DNA of 64,000 bases, from NCBI GenBank assembly GCA_039111635.1, contig JBCAQO010000004.1, forward strand, positions 372,001 to 436,000, written 5' to 3'. Of the stretch, positions 38,969 through 50,800 are shown one piece after another. The notes below the pieces were generated by a model. That model saw nothing but the letters and a program-made list of their open reading frames with translations. It was not told the origin of the DNA and did no database searches. A program made the translations under genes and the position numbers. Origin of the DNA: Heterobasidion occidentale. Its lineage: Eukaryota > Basidiomycota > Agaricomycetes > Russulales > Bondarzewiaceae. Positions within the stretch are counted from its first letter, which is position 1, and each line of letters opens with the position of its first letter.

Positions 38969-40836
38969 TCGTTCTCGAGACGAATGACCGGGTATCTGCC
39001 TCGGACACAGTTCTTTTCCATCCTGTTTTCTGTTTTCACCTCGAACGCCTTGCAAAGCTCCCCATGCCTGTCCTATCCACTTCCTTCATCACGTTTGTTC
39101 TCTTCCAATCAGGACATCGCTTCTCGCCATAGCGTGTTTGCGCAATGACTTTCCTGCCCCACATTTTCCACGATCGTCGCCACGAGACTCCGCTTCCTAT
39201 CCTCGTTCCTCCACTTTCTCCTTGTTTGATCCATTTCGTCGCTCTTCACTCCTATCTCCACCACACGCCCGCTCGATGATTGCCCAACTTCATGTCCGCC
39301 GTGCCGCGGTCCCACGATCAAGACTCGCTATGTCTCACGTTCATGCCCGCACGCATGCTCATGTTTCGTCCGTCTCTGTCTATGGTTTTTCTGACCTCCT
39401 TCTCGATATGTTTCGCTTTGCGTTCCATCGACTGGATCGCCCCCGCCCAACCGCTTGTTCGCTCCTGTGCTTCCACCGGCCTTGTTGATTTGACCACCCT
39501 TGTTTCCGGCTTGGCGCCCCTCGACATCATCCTCATCTGAAGACAAACCGAAGCGTTGTATCACGACTCGCCATATCACCGACACTACAAATATCACAGA
39601 ATATCAGCAGAAATGCACAATTTTGCAACGCCATCTATATCATCTCGACACCACATACAATATATGGCTGTTCCATTTGCCGACCGCGCTCTATCCGTCG
39701 CACACCCAGCACGACAGCATACTCCCACTCTTCCTTCCTACCGCCATTGGTCCGGCACGGTTCATCTGACCACTATTTGTGTTTATATATGCCCCTATCA
39801 TCTCTCGACGTGCATACAACCCGTATCACAACTGTCATCTATGCATTCCTCTGGCTCCGCTTCTCCACACATCATTGGTTCGACACATCTTCCTGTTCTC
39901 TTTCCACTGCTCTCCGGAGCCGTCTTTCCACGCTAATCCCATCATTTCATTCGCAGACTCCCGCTCTTCTCCTTCGTTCGTTGTTTAGTTATTGGACTCT
40001 TCGCGTTCGCGTTCTCGTTTAGTTCTCATTTCCGCTTTCCGCTTTCGATTGATTGTTCTATATGGGACACACGCTCGCCGTACCGCCCTAGAATGTCCTG
40101 CACGGTTGGGCCCGTTTACGATTTGACACCGCGAACGCTCGAACTTTTTGCCCGTGTTCTTTTCTTCCCGTTTCGTACGCTTCAGCTTTCATTCTGTTGT
40201 TCCGGATTGTCTTGTCTTTTGTCCTTGGTTCGTTTAAAGCAATCGGATTTGCATTGTCATTGTCCGGGGAGAGAACGGCAGATGCGGAGTTGGCGATGTT
40301 GGGCATTTGACATTCGGTCGACGAGCGACCAATCGGTTCGGTCGCGCGACCTCCTTGCGTTCGCCGCTGAGTTGTAGTTTTCGCTCCGCGTCTTGACAGC
40401 TCGGGCGCACGGTCTTGGGGATTTTGACGGCTCACTGCAGCAGACTTCGACCCTGACCATGAACTAACTGGTCCTCCGCCACGCGACACCCATGGCTGCG
40501 CCCTTGCCTGCGCTCACAATTTCGACTCCTGTCGCATATGCTCCTCGATCGTCGGGCCACTGGTATCTTACTCAGAGATGAGTCGGGTTTGGGACCTTAG
40601 ACTCATCATGCTGACCCAAATTTCCAGAAGGAAAAAGGCCCGCGAAAACAAGAAACTCGCCAGCTTTGAGGTTTATTCCGACTTGTTCGCCCACGCCGAC
40701 GACATGCGTGTCGCTCCTTGCTCCTTGACGCCGGATCATCCAGCACCGGTCGCAGCGGCGCCTCGGTACGCGGTTTGCGCGGGACAGGAGCAGTTGGACG
40801 CCATCGTATGTCGGTGCCATAGTCGAGGGCCTTGCC

Positions 40837-40854
40837 CGTTCGATCGATCGAACG
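40837..40854. repeat. 18-bp perfect palindrome
   Basis: CGTTCGATCGATCGAACG is its own reverse complement. It sits in the gene-poor stretch with no nearby start codon that I can support. Confidence 0.7.
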
Positions 40855-40911
40855 AGGGGCTGTCGAGTACGCGCCTGACGTACGGGAGACGTCCGCATTC
40901 CTCGTTCCTCT

Positions 40912-40931
40912 CTCTCGCGCATTCGCGAGAG
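40912..40931. repeat. 8-bp stem, 4-nt loop inverted repeat
   Basis: CTCTCGCG, loop CATT, then CGCGAGAG: a perfect GC-rich hairpin in noncoding sequence. No T-run follows it, so it is not a Pol III or bacterial-type terminator. Confidence 0.6.
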
Positions 40932-41200
40932 GGCCGTTCCAACTGCGCCGGTCTGTAGCGTTCCTTGCGAGTGACGCGACGCGACTCGGTCTTGTCTAGA
41001 TCGGGAAGGCTGTTTTGTTTGATCTGCGCGATGCGCTGGTCGCCGGTCGCCGCACTGGAAGAACGCGTGCGTCATGCGCCGGTGAGAAGACGAGGATCGT
41101 CTCACGGTTCAGGTGGATGAGCGTTTTGGGCGTGCTCAAGACAAGAGCGGCGAGCGCTCTCCTCTCGATTATTTCTCGCCGCCATCGAAGACACGAAGCT

Positions 41201-41930
41201 CAGCACAAGGTATCTGTGCGAACACGCTCGCGCTCGCTCGCGTATCAGCGATAACCAGCATCCTTCCGAAAGATACCAGCGAGTATCGGATCGCGCGGGC
41301 TGGAAACGTGGCGCGACGGGCCCACGCTATTCTGTTCTTTGCTACCGCCAGTTGTTTTTCGTTCACAGGTGAGGTGCGACGGTTGACGCTACGGGTGAGT
41401 CGGTGCGTTGCCTCGGCCTCGCGCGAGGCGGAGGCGCCGGCCACGCGACAGGGAGACGCGGGCGCGACGCGGGTCGGGCTCGTGTGTGCACGTTGGCCTG
41501 GCCGGCGCCGTCTGACAACGTGGCGAGCGGCGGCGTCGCTAGCTCCCTGTGCGGACATCCGGCGGCCGTCAAGATTCTTGTGCTTTGTCGACAAGATGCC
41601 CAGCACAAGGCGTTTGCTTGCGCTCGCTCGCGTACGAATCGTATCCGGCATCCTCCCCAAAGAGACCCTTAGTCGCGCGCGCCGGGCCCACGCTGTTCTG
41701 TTTTTCGCTGCCGGCGATTACAGGTGAGGTGCCACGGTCGACGATACGGGTGAGTCGGCGTGATGCCTCGGCCTCGCGCGAGGTGGAGGCGTCGGCAACT
41801 TCGCGACGGGGAGGCGCGGCGCGGCGCGGGTCGAGTCGGGCTCGTGGGTGCGCGTTGGCCTGGTCGGCGCCGTCTGACCACGCAGCGGGCGGACGTCCCT
41901 GCAACGGACGTCCGGCGCCCGCGGTCCACC
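41201..41930. repeat. imperfect tandem duplication, about 360-400 bp unit
   Basis: Two neighbouring GC-rich units share the same order of blocks. CAGCACAAGG is at 41201 and 41601. GCGCTCGCTCGCGTA and GGGCCCACGCT follow in both. ACAGGTGAGGTG is near 41365 and 41720. GCCTCGGCCTCGCGCGAGG and GGCGCCGTCTGAC (about 41504 and 41866) come last. The offset falls from 400 to about 355-362 because of internal indels. No coding frame is shared between units. Confidence 0.75.
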
Positions 41931-42022
41931 TCACCTCTTGACTCGGCGAGCGCTCGCAGCGTGTGTGTGTGCATGAGCGCGCGAGCGAGCGGAAGGCGCG
42001 GGGGGTCTGTCTGGGTGCGTGA

Positions 42023-42044
42023 GTTGCGTTGCGTTGCGTTGCGT
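42023..42044. repeat. GTTGC pentanucleotide microsatellite
   Basis: About four GTTGC units occur in tandem in noncoding GC-rich DNA between the duplication and the next gene. Confidence 0.8.
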
Positions 42045-42458
42045 GCGGGACCAGGCCGGCGCTCAGGGTGCTCGTACAGACAGAGATTGCATTGAGAGAG
42101 GCGTAATAAGCGTGCGTGTAACAGGGCGTATATATGTAGCAAAAACAAACACAAAGCGCGATAGAGATAGAGAGAGATATACTGGGTAACAACAGGTATC
42201 GACGAAGCAGGCGCATATGTACATCCGCGCCGCGAGCAAAGGGGGTAACCAGTATCGAGATGGGGAACCGAGAAGGACAGCACGAGGTCTACGAGCATAC
42301 TAATAGTAGTGGCAGTGGCAGTGGTGGTGGCAGTGGCATCGAGCACGCGACGCACAGACGAGGACCGGACACGCGAAACACCGCCCCAGAGGGACGCGTG
42401 CCGGAGACCAGACGCGGTCAGACGTACGTGGGCCGCGCTCGCCCGCCCGCCCGCCGGG

Positions 42459-43666
42459 TCAGTCGAAGTGCATCCAGTGCCCCCGCAGCCCGAGCCTGCA
42501 CTTCTCGCAGTCCGCCCGCGGGCCCATCGTGAAGCGCGCTTTCCTCTGCGTCGCCGCCGCGGCGACTGGCGTGTCCGCGCTGCCCCACTGCTGCTGCGAC
42601 TGCTGGTGGTGGTGGTGGTGGTGCGACTGATGTGGTATTGTGGCTGCTGGTGCGGGTGCCCCGGGTCGAGCGGCGACGCAGGCTGTATGTGGATCGCGGG
42701 CGGCGGGGGCTGGCCATGCGCGGACGGGGACGGGGAGGGCGACATGGACGGGGAGGGCGAGAGGGAGGGCGACGGGGAGGGGCTGTGGCCGAGACCGAGG
42801 GCGAAGGGGTGCGCGGCAGCCAGAAGGGGCGGCGTGGGCGCGTTGTGGATCGGCGCGGAGAGGAAGGACGCGTGTGGGTGCGGGGACGGGTAAGGGTGAG
42901 GGGGCGCGGGTGCAGGCGTGGGGGATGGGGACGCGGAGGCGGACGCGAGTGGGGCGCGCGGGGGTAGGGAGTCCGCGGGCGAGGCGGGGGCGGTGGAAAT
43001 GCGGATGTGCGGGACATGCGGGGACGTGGGGGCGCGGCGGGCGGGCGGAGCGGCCACGGGGGCGAGTACGGCGGCCTGAGCGGGGACGGGGCGAGCACCG
43101 GCGGCTCGTCGTCTTCGGCGTCGAGGCTCTGCGCGCGGCGCGCGGCGCGCGGGGCAGCGCGAAGAGCACACCACCGATAAAGCAAACAAACAAACAAAAA
43201 AGCGGGCGCAACGCGGCGTGTCATCGTCATCGTCATCGTCACAGTGGTCAGACGCACGCACGAGCCGCTCGGGGACTCACCATCCGCGCGTCCTCGCCGT
43301 CCTCGCCGTCCTCCCGGGGCGGCGCCGCTGGACGCGGCGCGCACGCGTCGATGCGCAGCTCGCGCGTCTGCGCGACCCAACCTTCTTCGGACCCCGCGCG
43401 GGAACCCGCACCACCACCGCCACCGCCGCCGAGGGACAGCATGGCCCGTTTCTGCGCGCGCCGCGCGGGCTCGTCAGCCGCCAAGCAACACGGGCCTCGC
43501 GAAGGAGGAGAGGGGAGGGGGGGGGGGCACTCACCGAGGGGCGTTCGCCGCCGTGCGCGGGCGCGTAGGGGTGGTGCGCGAATGTGCTCGTGGGCGTGGG
43601 CGAGGGCGAGCGGGGGCGCTTGGGGCGCGCGCGCGGGGTGCGGGGCGAGTGGGGGTCGATGTCCAT
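42459..43666 (-). CDS. hypothetical Pro/Ser-rich protein with CX2CX6HX2H tail
   Basis: A probable multi-exon gene of unknown function. Exon 1 reads MDIDPHSPRTPRARPKRPRS and ends at a donor near 43534. Later exons give KRAMLSLGGGG, TRELRIDACAPRP and then a very Pro/Ser/His-rich, apparently disordered middle. The end is RKARFTMGPRADCEKCRLGL followed by RGHWMHFD. In it, Cys-x2-Cys-x6-His-x2-His could bind one zinc ion. The SPRTPRARPKRPRS start resembles nuclear regulatory proteins with CDK-type sites. The middle is interrupted by at least one frame break, between the RQSPRRRR region and KARFTMG. No family is recognised; the tail looks like the conserved part. Confidence 0.5.
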
Positions 43667-44320
43667 AGAAGTCTGTATACGCGAGTGAGCGATGTGAGCG
43701 AGTGATGTGAGTGGGTGAGTAGGTCAGTGCGGTGGCGGTGGTGAGGACGGGTGGCGCGGTGGAGTGGTGGACGGAGGCAAGGCGAGGGTGCGTTGTGCGG
43801 CAGCGGCGGTGGCTCTCAGCCTCGCTCGAGGTGTAAGCCGCGTTCGGCAGCGCCCGACAAAGGCCGTAATAGCCCTTCGTAATAAGTAGCCCTTTGTCCG
43901 AATGGGGACGGGTCCGAATCCCGATGCGATCGTGGGCCCTGCCTGGACCCGCGTCCTCGGTGGCCTAGCTAGTATTCGCCTGCCCCGCACTCTCTCGGTC
44001 CACGAAGTATCATTGATATCGGGGCGCGCAGTGCGTACGCGCAGCTCTATGTCAGAGGGTAACGCATCGACCGACAGCTTACAGCTACTACTCTACGCGA
44101 ACGACGCCAGACTTCTCGAGCAACAGACAGACAACCGGTGGTACAACAACAAAAACAACAACACGCTATAGATCGCACGGGGTACAAGGGCACGCTCTAG
44201 GTCGCGAGCCAGGGGTGAGGGGGGGGGGGGGGTAGTAGTACACAAAACAAACAGCAGACGCGCACGCGCGCACGATTCCCTTCCGTTCCACTGGCGACGA
44301 TTTTGACGGCGCCGCTCTGC
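43667..44320. other. intergenic, with poly-G run
   Basis: No gene is supported here. The left part is the upstream region of the minus-strand unknown gene. A run of about 14 G lies near 44219-44232, just past the trehalose phosphorylase stop; its exact length is likely unreliable. Confidence 0.4.
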
Positions 44321-47300
44321 TCAGCCCTGGATGTCCAGCCCGCCGCGCGGCAGACGCGTCTCGCCCTCCACGTACGGCTGGGCCGTCTCCTTCCGCATCA
44401 AATCGTTGATCCACGCCCCATGCGGGCGCACCTTCTCCCCGCGCGCGTACACGACCGCGAGGTACAGCCACGCCGCGGCGTTGCCCACCGTGCCGACCTC
44501 GTCGCTCACGTGCGTGCGCGCGAACTCGCTCACGCGCTCGTACAGCGCGCCGTCGGTGTACAGCGCGAAGAGGTGCCGCGCGACCGCCGCGTTGTCCCCG
44601 ACGTCGCACAGGAAGCCCGAGCGCCCGTGCTGGATCTGCAAGGGGATCCCGCCCGTGCGCGACGCGACGACGGGGATCCCCGCGTGCAGCGCCTCGGAGA
44701 CCTTCACCTCGAAGCCCTCGCGGGTCGAGAGCTGCAGCGCGATCTTCGCGTTCGCCATCAGCACGTTGAGGACTGCGCGGGCACGAGAGGGGGGGGTGTG
44801 TTAGCTATGCGTCGCGCGCGGGGTCAGACGCGGGAGGGCGGCACGCACGCTGGTCGCTCGGCGGGAGGCGCATGACGACGATGTCCTTCGCGTACGGCGC
44901 GTACGCGTCCGTGGTGAGCAGGTGCATGATCTCGTCGTAGATGATGCTCGCGTCGGGGTCGTCGACCGCGCCGTGCCCGCACACGAGCAGCTGCGGCATG
45001 TCCTCCTCCTCGATCGTCCCGAGCTCGCGCAGCAGCGCGCGGAGGCGCGCGTACGAGTCGACGACGTTCGGGATCCCCTTGGACGGGTCGAAGCGCGCGA
45101 TCTGGATCACGTACTCGCGCGCGGGCCACTTGAGCTCGACCATCTTCTCCTTCGCGCACAGCGAGCGGAACTCGCCCATGTAGAAACTGCGTGTCCCACG
45201 GGTCGAGCTCCTTGTTCAGCCCGTCGAGCCTGCGCACGCGCGCGCGGGGACCGGGATCAGCGTGGGCGACGAGTGGGCACAAAGAAGGCGTACCAGTCGG
45301 TGGCGGGCCCAACAAGCCCAAGGTCTCGATCGGAAACGTCGCTAGGCACGAACTTGTGACCGGATGACCTGCACGTCCGCCGCACAGGCACCACCCAGAC
45401 CGAGCCGCCAAAAATAACACAGGGATCCGATCAGCATCGCACCGAAATACACCGAGCCCGATATACATATACAGACGCGATAACGACCGGTAGCGAGCCG
45501 AGGCGAGACGAAGAGAAGGAGGGGCGGCACGCACTGATGAAGAGGTCCGCGAGCTGGATGTTCTTCCAGAGGTACTTCCACACCTCCTCCTGCGGCGAGC
45601 CGGGGACGTGCACGAGGTCGCTCCGGATCTCGATGTGCGAGCGGTACACGATCGGCACCTCCGGGCGCACCTTGCGGATGAGCGGGATGAGCCCCGGCAT
45701 CTGCGGGTCATCTGCGAGGGATATCCGCCGCGGCGCGGTGCGCGTGGACGTCAGCGTGGGTTTAGCGAGGAGCGATAGAGAGAGAAAGATTGCACCCGCG
45801 TCACCGCGCTATTGCCGGAGCGTGCGACGCGGCACCGAGAGCAGACGGTACAGGTTCATAGGGGCATGAGAAGCGGCCGCCACGCACCGATGAACGCGAT
45901 ATCGACGCCGCCAGGCGCGAGCGGGCCGCCCTCCGCGGTCCATCGGAGCCCGTTCTTGAGGATCCACGCGTCAAAGTTCTCCTCCGCGTCCCGCGTGAGG
46001 CGCAGCGAGGGCGGCGCGACGCCCTGCAGGATGTTGTGGTTGTTCTTCGTCGTGCGGAACACGGACGGCGACGGGTTCGGGACGTACCTGTCGCCGGAGG
46101 ACGCGGGGAAAGAGAAAGGGGCTGCGTTAGTATTTGATTCGGAACTGGGGGAGGATGGAGGTAGGGAGATGACGCGTGATGCGGGGAAGACGCGCTCCGA
46201 TCGGCGCGCGGGAGACCCACTTGGGTAGGGTGCGACCCAAGAGACGAGAGCCCCATCCCCAATGAAATCGTTCGCACGGCCATGTCGGTTCCCCACGGTG
46301 CACGGAACACGGAACGCAGAGACCAAAGCGGGTCGGCAGCTTCACGCCTCGAGAGGGATGCTCACCAGGCCACGTCCACGTCCAAGGCGGTCAGGAATCG
46401 GATGAGCGCGTGGCGCATCTGTGGATCAGCAGACGCGCTCAGCAGCGGTTTCGGCAAGAGATGCGCGGATAGAGGCCGCTCACGAGAGCCACTCCGCCTG
46501 CGTGCCGGGCACGCGTGGGAGATCAGGCATGATTGTGGGCGCAGGGCATGTCAGGGACCGAGGAAATAAGCGAAGAATTTAAGGGTGTTTTTTTTGGTCA
46601 GCGTCGATGTTCGTGGCCGGGGAGGAGATGCGGGGGCTTACCGCCTTGCGGGGTAGAGGAGAAGAAGCCGATCTTGACCTTCTTCTCGCGGAGCTCGTCG
46701 GCGAGCCTGACGACGGCGTTCCAGGTGCCTTTGCCGACCGAGTTGCGGTAGGGCTCGAGGTCGTCGATGAGGTGTATCTTGCCGCCTGCGTCGACGGTGA
46801 CCTGGTTGCGGGGGCCGATGCTGAGGCGGGGGTTGTTGTTCGGGCCAAAGTACATGAGGCACTTGCGGGCGGCGGAGTCGGCCTGCTCATCGAGGGTGCG
46901 GGGGATGGGAGGCGGGGGGCGACGCCGGCGGAGAGGGTGTTGGGGGGACGGTGCCGGTGAGGACGGAGTGGTCGACGTAGACGGTGGGGTGTCGGCGCCG
47001 GAGGGGACGTAGGAGCCGGTGGTGGAGGAGATGCGGTGCTTTATGTTGGGGCGGGTGGTGGAGTCGGTGTGGTAGGGCTTGATGTTGAAGACGATGGGGA
47101 CGATGTCGAGTTCGAGCCAGAGGCGGGTGCAGAGGTTGGGTGCCTGCGGGGTAGGTTAGTCGATCGGATCGGGGGAGATGGCAAGCGATCGGATGGGGAC
47201 TGGCCTCGCGGAGGAGGCTGAGGGTGACGCCTGCGCCGAGGAACTTGCAGAGGTGCTCGGAGGAGAACTTGCGGATGGCCTGGATGACGTGCTCCTCGAC

Positions 47301-47626
47301 GGCGGCGGACTGTTCCTCGGACTGGTTGGGGGTGTAGGGGATGACGCTGCAGGAGAAGTCGGTGTTGTAGACCGAGTCGTGGACGGAGATGGCGATCTCG
47401 TAGCCGGCGTTGTTGTTCACGACTGCGCCGGCGATGCCCGCCCACATGGGCTGGGGGCGCGATGGGGAGGGATCTGGTGAGATCGGGAAGAGGGGGGGTG
47501 GGGGATGTTATTACGCACGGTGAGGGTGGAGTAGGCGGGAGCATTCGGTTTCCTGGATGTGCTGACGCTGGAGAGCCTGCGACGGATCGCGGCGGAGGAC
47601 TTTGACTGGAACTGATTCGGGGCCAT
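44321..47626 (-). CDS. trehalose phosphorylase (GT4 family)
   Basis: This enzyme reversibly splits trehalose with phosphate to glucose and glucose 1-phosphate. It is a GT-B glycosyltransferase of family GT4 known from mushrooms. The N-terminal region has MAPNQFQSKSSAAIRRRLSS, AGIAGAVVNNNAGYEIAISV and EEHVIQAIRKFSSEHLCKFL. The catalytic domains have MYFGPNNNPRLSIGPRNQVT, KKVKIGFFSSTPQGG, MRHALIRFLTALDVDVAW, IVYRSHIEIRSDLVHVPGSP, YVIQIARFDPSKGIPNVVDS and the E-x7-E loop STREGFEVKVSEALHAGIPV with ASRTGGIPLQIQHGRSGFL. Around ten introns are spliced out. One C seems to be missing near 46996 (ADTP to TVYVDHS). It shares a 205-bp divergent upstream region with the TFIIB-like gene. Confidence 0.93.
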
Positions 47627-47831
47627 GGCGGGTGAGGATGGGCGGTGGGCGGTGGACTGCAGAGGGACGAGGGCTTTATAGCGCGGATGGGCCCGAGTGA
47701 ACCCATCTCGACCTGGCCAGCTCTCGGCGGACGCGTCCCACACACGCTCTGCACAGGACCCCGCGAACCCCACCCGCACACGCTGTCCGGTGTCCGTCCC
47801 ATCCCATCCCGTCCCCTCGCCGTGCACGACG
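47627..47831. promoter_or_regulatory. shared upstream region, trehalose phosphorylase/TFIIB-like gene
   Basis: Start codons of the two divergent genes are 205 bp apart, so both promoters lie in this GC-rich segment. I see no TATA box. Confidence 0.5.
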
Positions 47832-50800
47832 ATGGCCGGACGGTGCACACAGTGCAGCCAGCCCACAGAATGGGCCCCCGACGTCGGCTCAGACGTCTGC
47901 ACCAGCTGCGGCACCCTCGCAGACCCCTCCCAGAGCGTGCTCACCTCCCACATCGACTTCCCCAACGACGCCTCCACCCGCGACCACGCCTCCCTCCCCT
48001 ACACGCGCCCCACCGCCCTCAAGTCCCTCCGCGGCACCGCCGGCTGGCTCCTCGCTGGCCAGGGAAAAGAAGCCACCCACGACCGCAACAAGGTGCGCTC
48101 TCTTCCCGCTCGTTCCGCATTCCCTATTCTACATTGTCCGCAGATCGCCCTCCACGAGTCCATCCGCACCCTCGCCGCCCGCCTCGCCCACCCCGGCATC
48201 GCTCCCCGCGCGCAGGCCCTCTTCGACCTCGCCCTCCACCGCGCCTCCCTCCGCTGGGGCCGCCCCGCAAAGCTCGCAGCCGGCGCAGCCGTCCTCTTCG
48301 CCCTCCGCGAGGCCGGCTGCCCCGATGCCACCCCTGACCTCGCCGTAAGTCCCCCTCCCGTTCCCATCTCCTCCCAGTATCTCCCCGCCCCCGCTCGCAC
48401 CCCTATTTTCCGCGACCCCACACTCCCCGCCTTCGATTCCCCTCGTGTGCACGCCTGCCCCTCTCTTGCGCGTCAGCCGCGGGCGCCCCGCGCGTCTCGC
48501 AGCCCCCGCTCTCGTAACGCACCCGCATCGGGCGCCCCCCGCGCCTGCCTCGCCGCGTCCCGAGGCGCGCAATCCCGCACGAGGCCGCCCTTCGCCGGCC
48601 GCCTGCCTCCACCCCCTGACGGCGCCCCCGCTCGTGCCCGCCCGCGTGCCCGCCCGCATGCCCCGTCCGCTCGGAAATGAGCAGCCAACACGCGCACGCG
48701 CGTTCGAGCGCGCTCACCGCTGTGAGACCAGAGCGCGTGCCCCCGCGTCCCGCAGCGCGGAGATAAGGTGCCTGCCCGCCTACGTACAAACAGACAGACA
48801 GACTCCCATCGGCCGGGAACTGCGCGCGCTCCTGCTCCTTCGCTTCTTTACCCCGCATTGCGCCTTCGCACGCCCAGCACAGCACAGCACCCCAACGCGG
48901 TGCGGCTCCCTCCCCGCGTCCACCACGGTCATCTGCGCGCCCTAGAAGGCCTCGCTCCGTCTCCTCTTTTCTGGGGCTGCCTCGTGCGGGCTTCGCGAAC
49001 CCTTTAGGCGCTCCCGCTGATCGTCGGCGCACGCGCACGGGGGCGCGGCCGCGGAGCGACGAATGCGGGGTAACACCGAGCGCGCGTGGCCGAAAGCGTG
49101 TGAGGCGAGGGCTAGGGCGAGGGCTAGGGCGAGGGCGAGGAGGGCGAGGAGGGCGCTCCTGCCTTTGCGGATCGTGTGCGCATGCGCGGTGGCCGAGGCG
49201 TGGATTTCTGCGCCTCTTGCGCGCGCGGCGTCGTGTCCGGGGTCGGACTCGGAATGCGTGGGCGTGACGTAACGAATGCGAGTGCGAATGCGGGGGCGAA
49301 TGCGGGGGTGTGATTGAGTGTGGGGCGTTGGACGCCGGGGGCTTCGCGAAGACGCGGGTGTGGGGTAGGGCACAGACTGTGACTGCTTCCGTGCGCGTGT
49401 GTTCGTGGGCACCGGTCTATGCTTCATCGGGATCGGGGCGTACGTGCGCGGGGAGCAGATCTCGAGGCGCGCGTGCCGGCATTCCGTCCACATACCGAGC
49501 CTGGGACGCACGCACCATTTTCTCTCGTCATTTATCCACGCTCTCTCGTTACTCGTTACTCCTGTCGTGTTCTGTCTATTTTGTCGAGTGTCTGCTGACG
49601 TTAGTCGTGTCCGACAGTACCTGCTCTCCGAAACCCGATGACCCTGACCCGCGCGCTCGCCCGCCTCCTCGCGCTCCTCTCCCTCCGCCTCCCGCGCGCG
49701 CTCCCGGCCGCGCACATCCCCGCCCTCACGGCGCACCTCGTCGCCCTCCTCTCCTCCGCCCCTCCCTTCTCCCCCTCTTCCTCATCTAGAACACCATCTA
49801 GAACACCCGCTGGTGCCGCCACCGACGCCAATAGCGCGCCGACCGCCGCGGCGCCCGCGCTGCCCCCGACCTGCGAGCATTCCTCCGACCCATAGTGCCA
49901 GACAAGCTCCCCGCCATCCAGCGCACCGCCGCGGGCCTCTTCGAGCTGCTCGCGCTCCCCGCTCCTTCCTCGACCTCCACATCGACCTCCACCTCAATAT
50001 CGGCATCGGCATCGACACCGGCTTCGGCTTCGGCCGACGCGTCCGCGCCCGCGCACAACTCCGCGGCGCTCGCGCCGGCCCTCGTGATCCTCGCGCTCGA
50101 GGCGCACGCGGCGCCCCCGCGCGCGGCACCGCACGTGCAGGCGCTCGCGGGGGCGCTCGGCGCGCGGCTCGGGGCGGGGGCGGGGAGCGTGATGGAGCGG
50201 TATCGGGGGCTCGTGGACGTCGTGGAGCGCGCGAGGGGCGGGGTGCCGTGGTTGGGGGTGGGGGTGGAGGTGGGGAGAAGGGTGGAGGGAAGGGTGGGGC
50301 AAAGGGTGGAGGGAAGGGTGGAGGGAAGGGGAAGAAGGTGGGGAGGAGGACGGAGGTGGCGCGTGCGGTTGTGGATGTGGTGCAGTTTCGTGGGGAGGTG
50401 TGGAGGCGGGGGGTCCGGGACGGCGGGGTCGTGGACGTGCGGTTTGGAGGGGAGGGGGGCGCAGGCGCGGAGAGCGGCGACGAGGAGTCGGTATTCGAGG
50501 CGGTGGATGGGGAGACGGGCGGGGACCTCGACGCGCCGCGGTCTGGGAAGCGGAAACTCAGGGACGAGGGCGAGAGCGCGGTTGGACGCGCCTCCTCCGG
50601 CCGCGCGAAGAAGCCCAAGCTCAAGCGGCCGCGCACCGCGCACGACCTCGCCACCGCCTTCCTCCTCAACCCACTCTCCGTCTCAGCCCCGTCTCGCACC
50701 ACCCCCGCCTCTTCCTCCCCAGCGCCGCCCAACACCGCCATCTCCCTCGCGCACACCGCGCACCTCCTCGCGCCGGACGCCGCCCTCGACACGGGCGCAC

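Larger units (their letters stand above)
38969..41200. other. gene-poor stretch downstream of CDC25
   Basis: No conserved protein or RNA could be found over about 2.2 kb. From 39000 to about 40030 the plus strand is strongly pyrimidine-rich. From about 40800 the sequence becomes GC-rich and contains a perfect 18-bp palindrome at 40837-40854 and a hairpin at 40912-40931. Open frames here have low-complexity or random translations. Confidence 0.4.

Noticed and set aside
43903..43925. tRNA-like B box (GGGTCCGAATCCC)
   Set aside because: The loop starts TCC rather than TTC and no D-arm, anticodon arm or acceptor stem can be folded around it.
48942..49736. 264-codon minus-strand frame inside the long intron, as a nested gene
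   Set aside because: Composition is Arg/Ala/His low complexity with no domain, and it overlaps the second cyclin repeat of the plus-strand gene.
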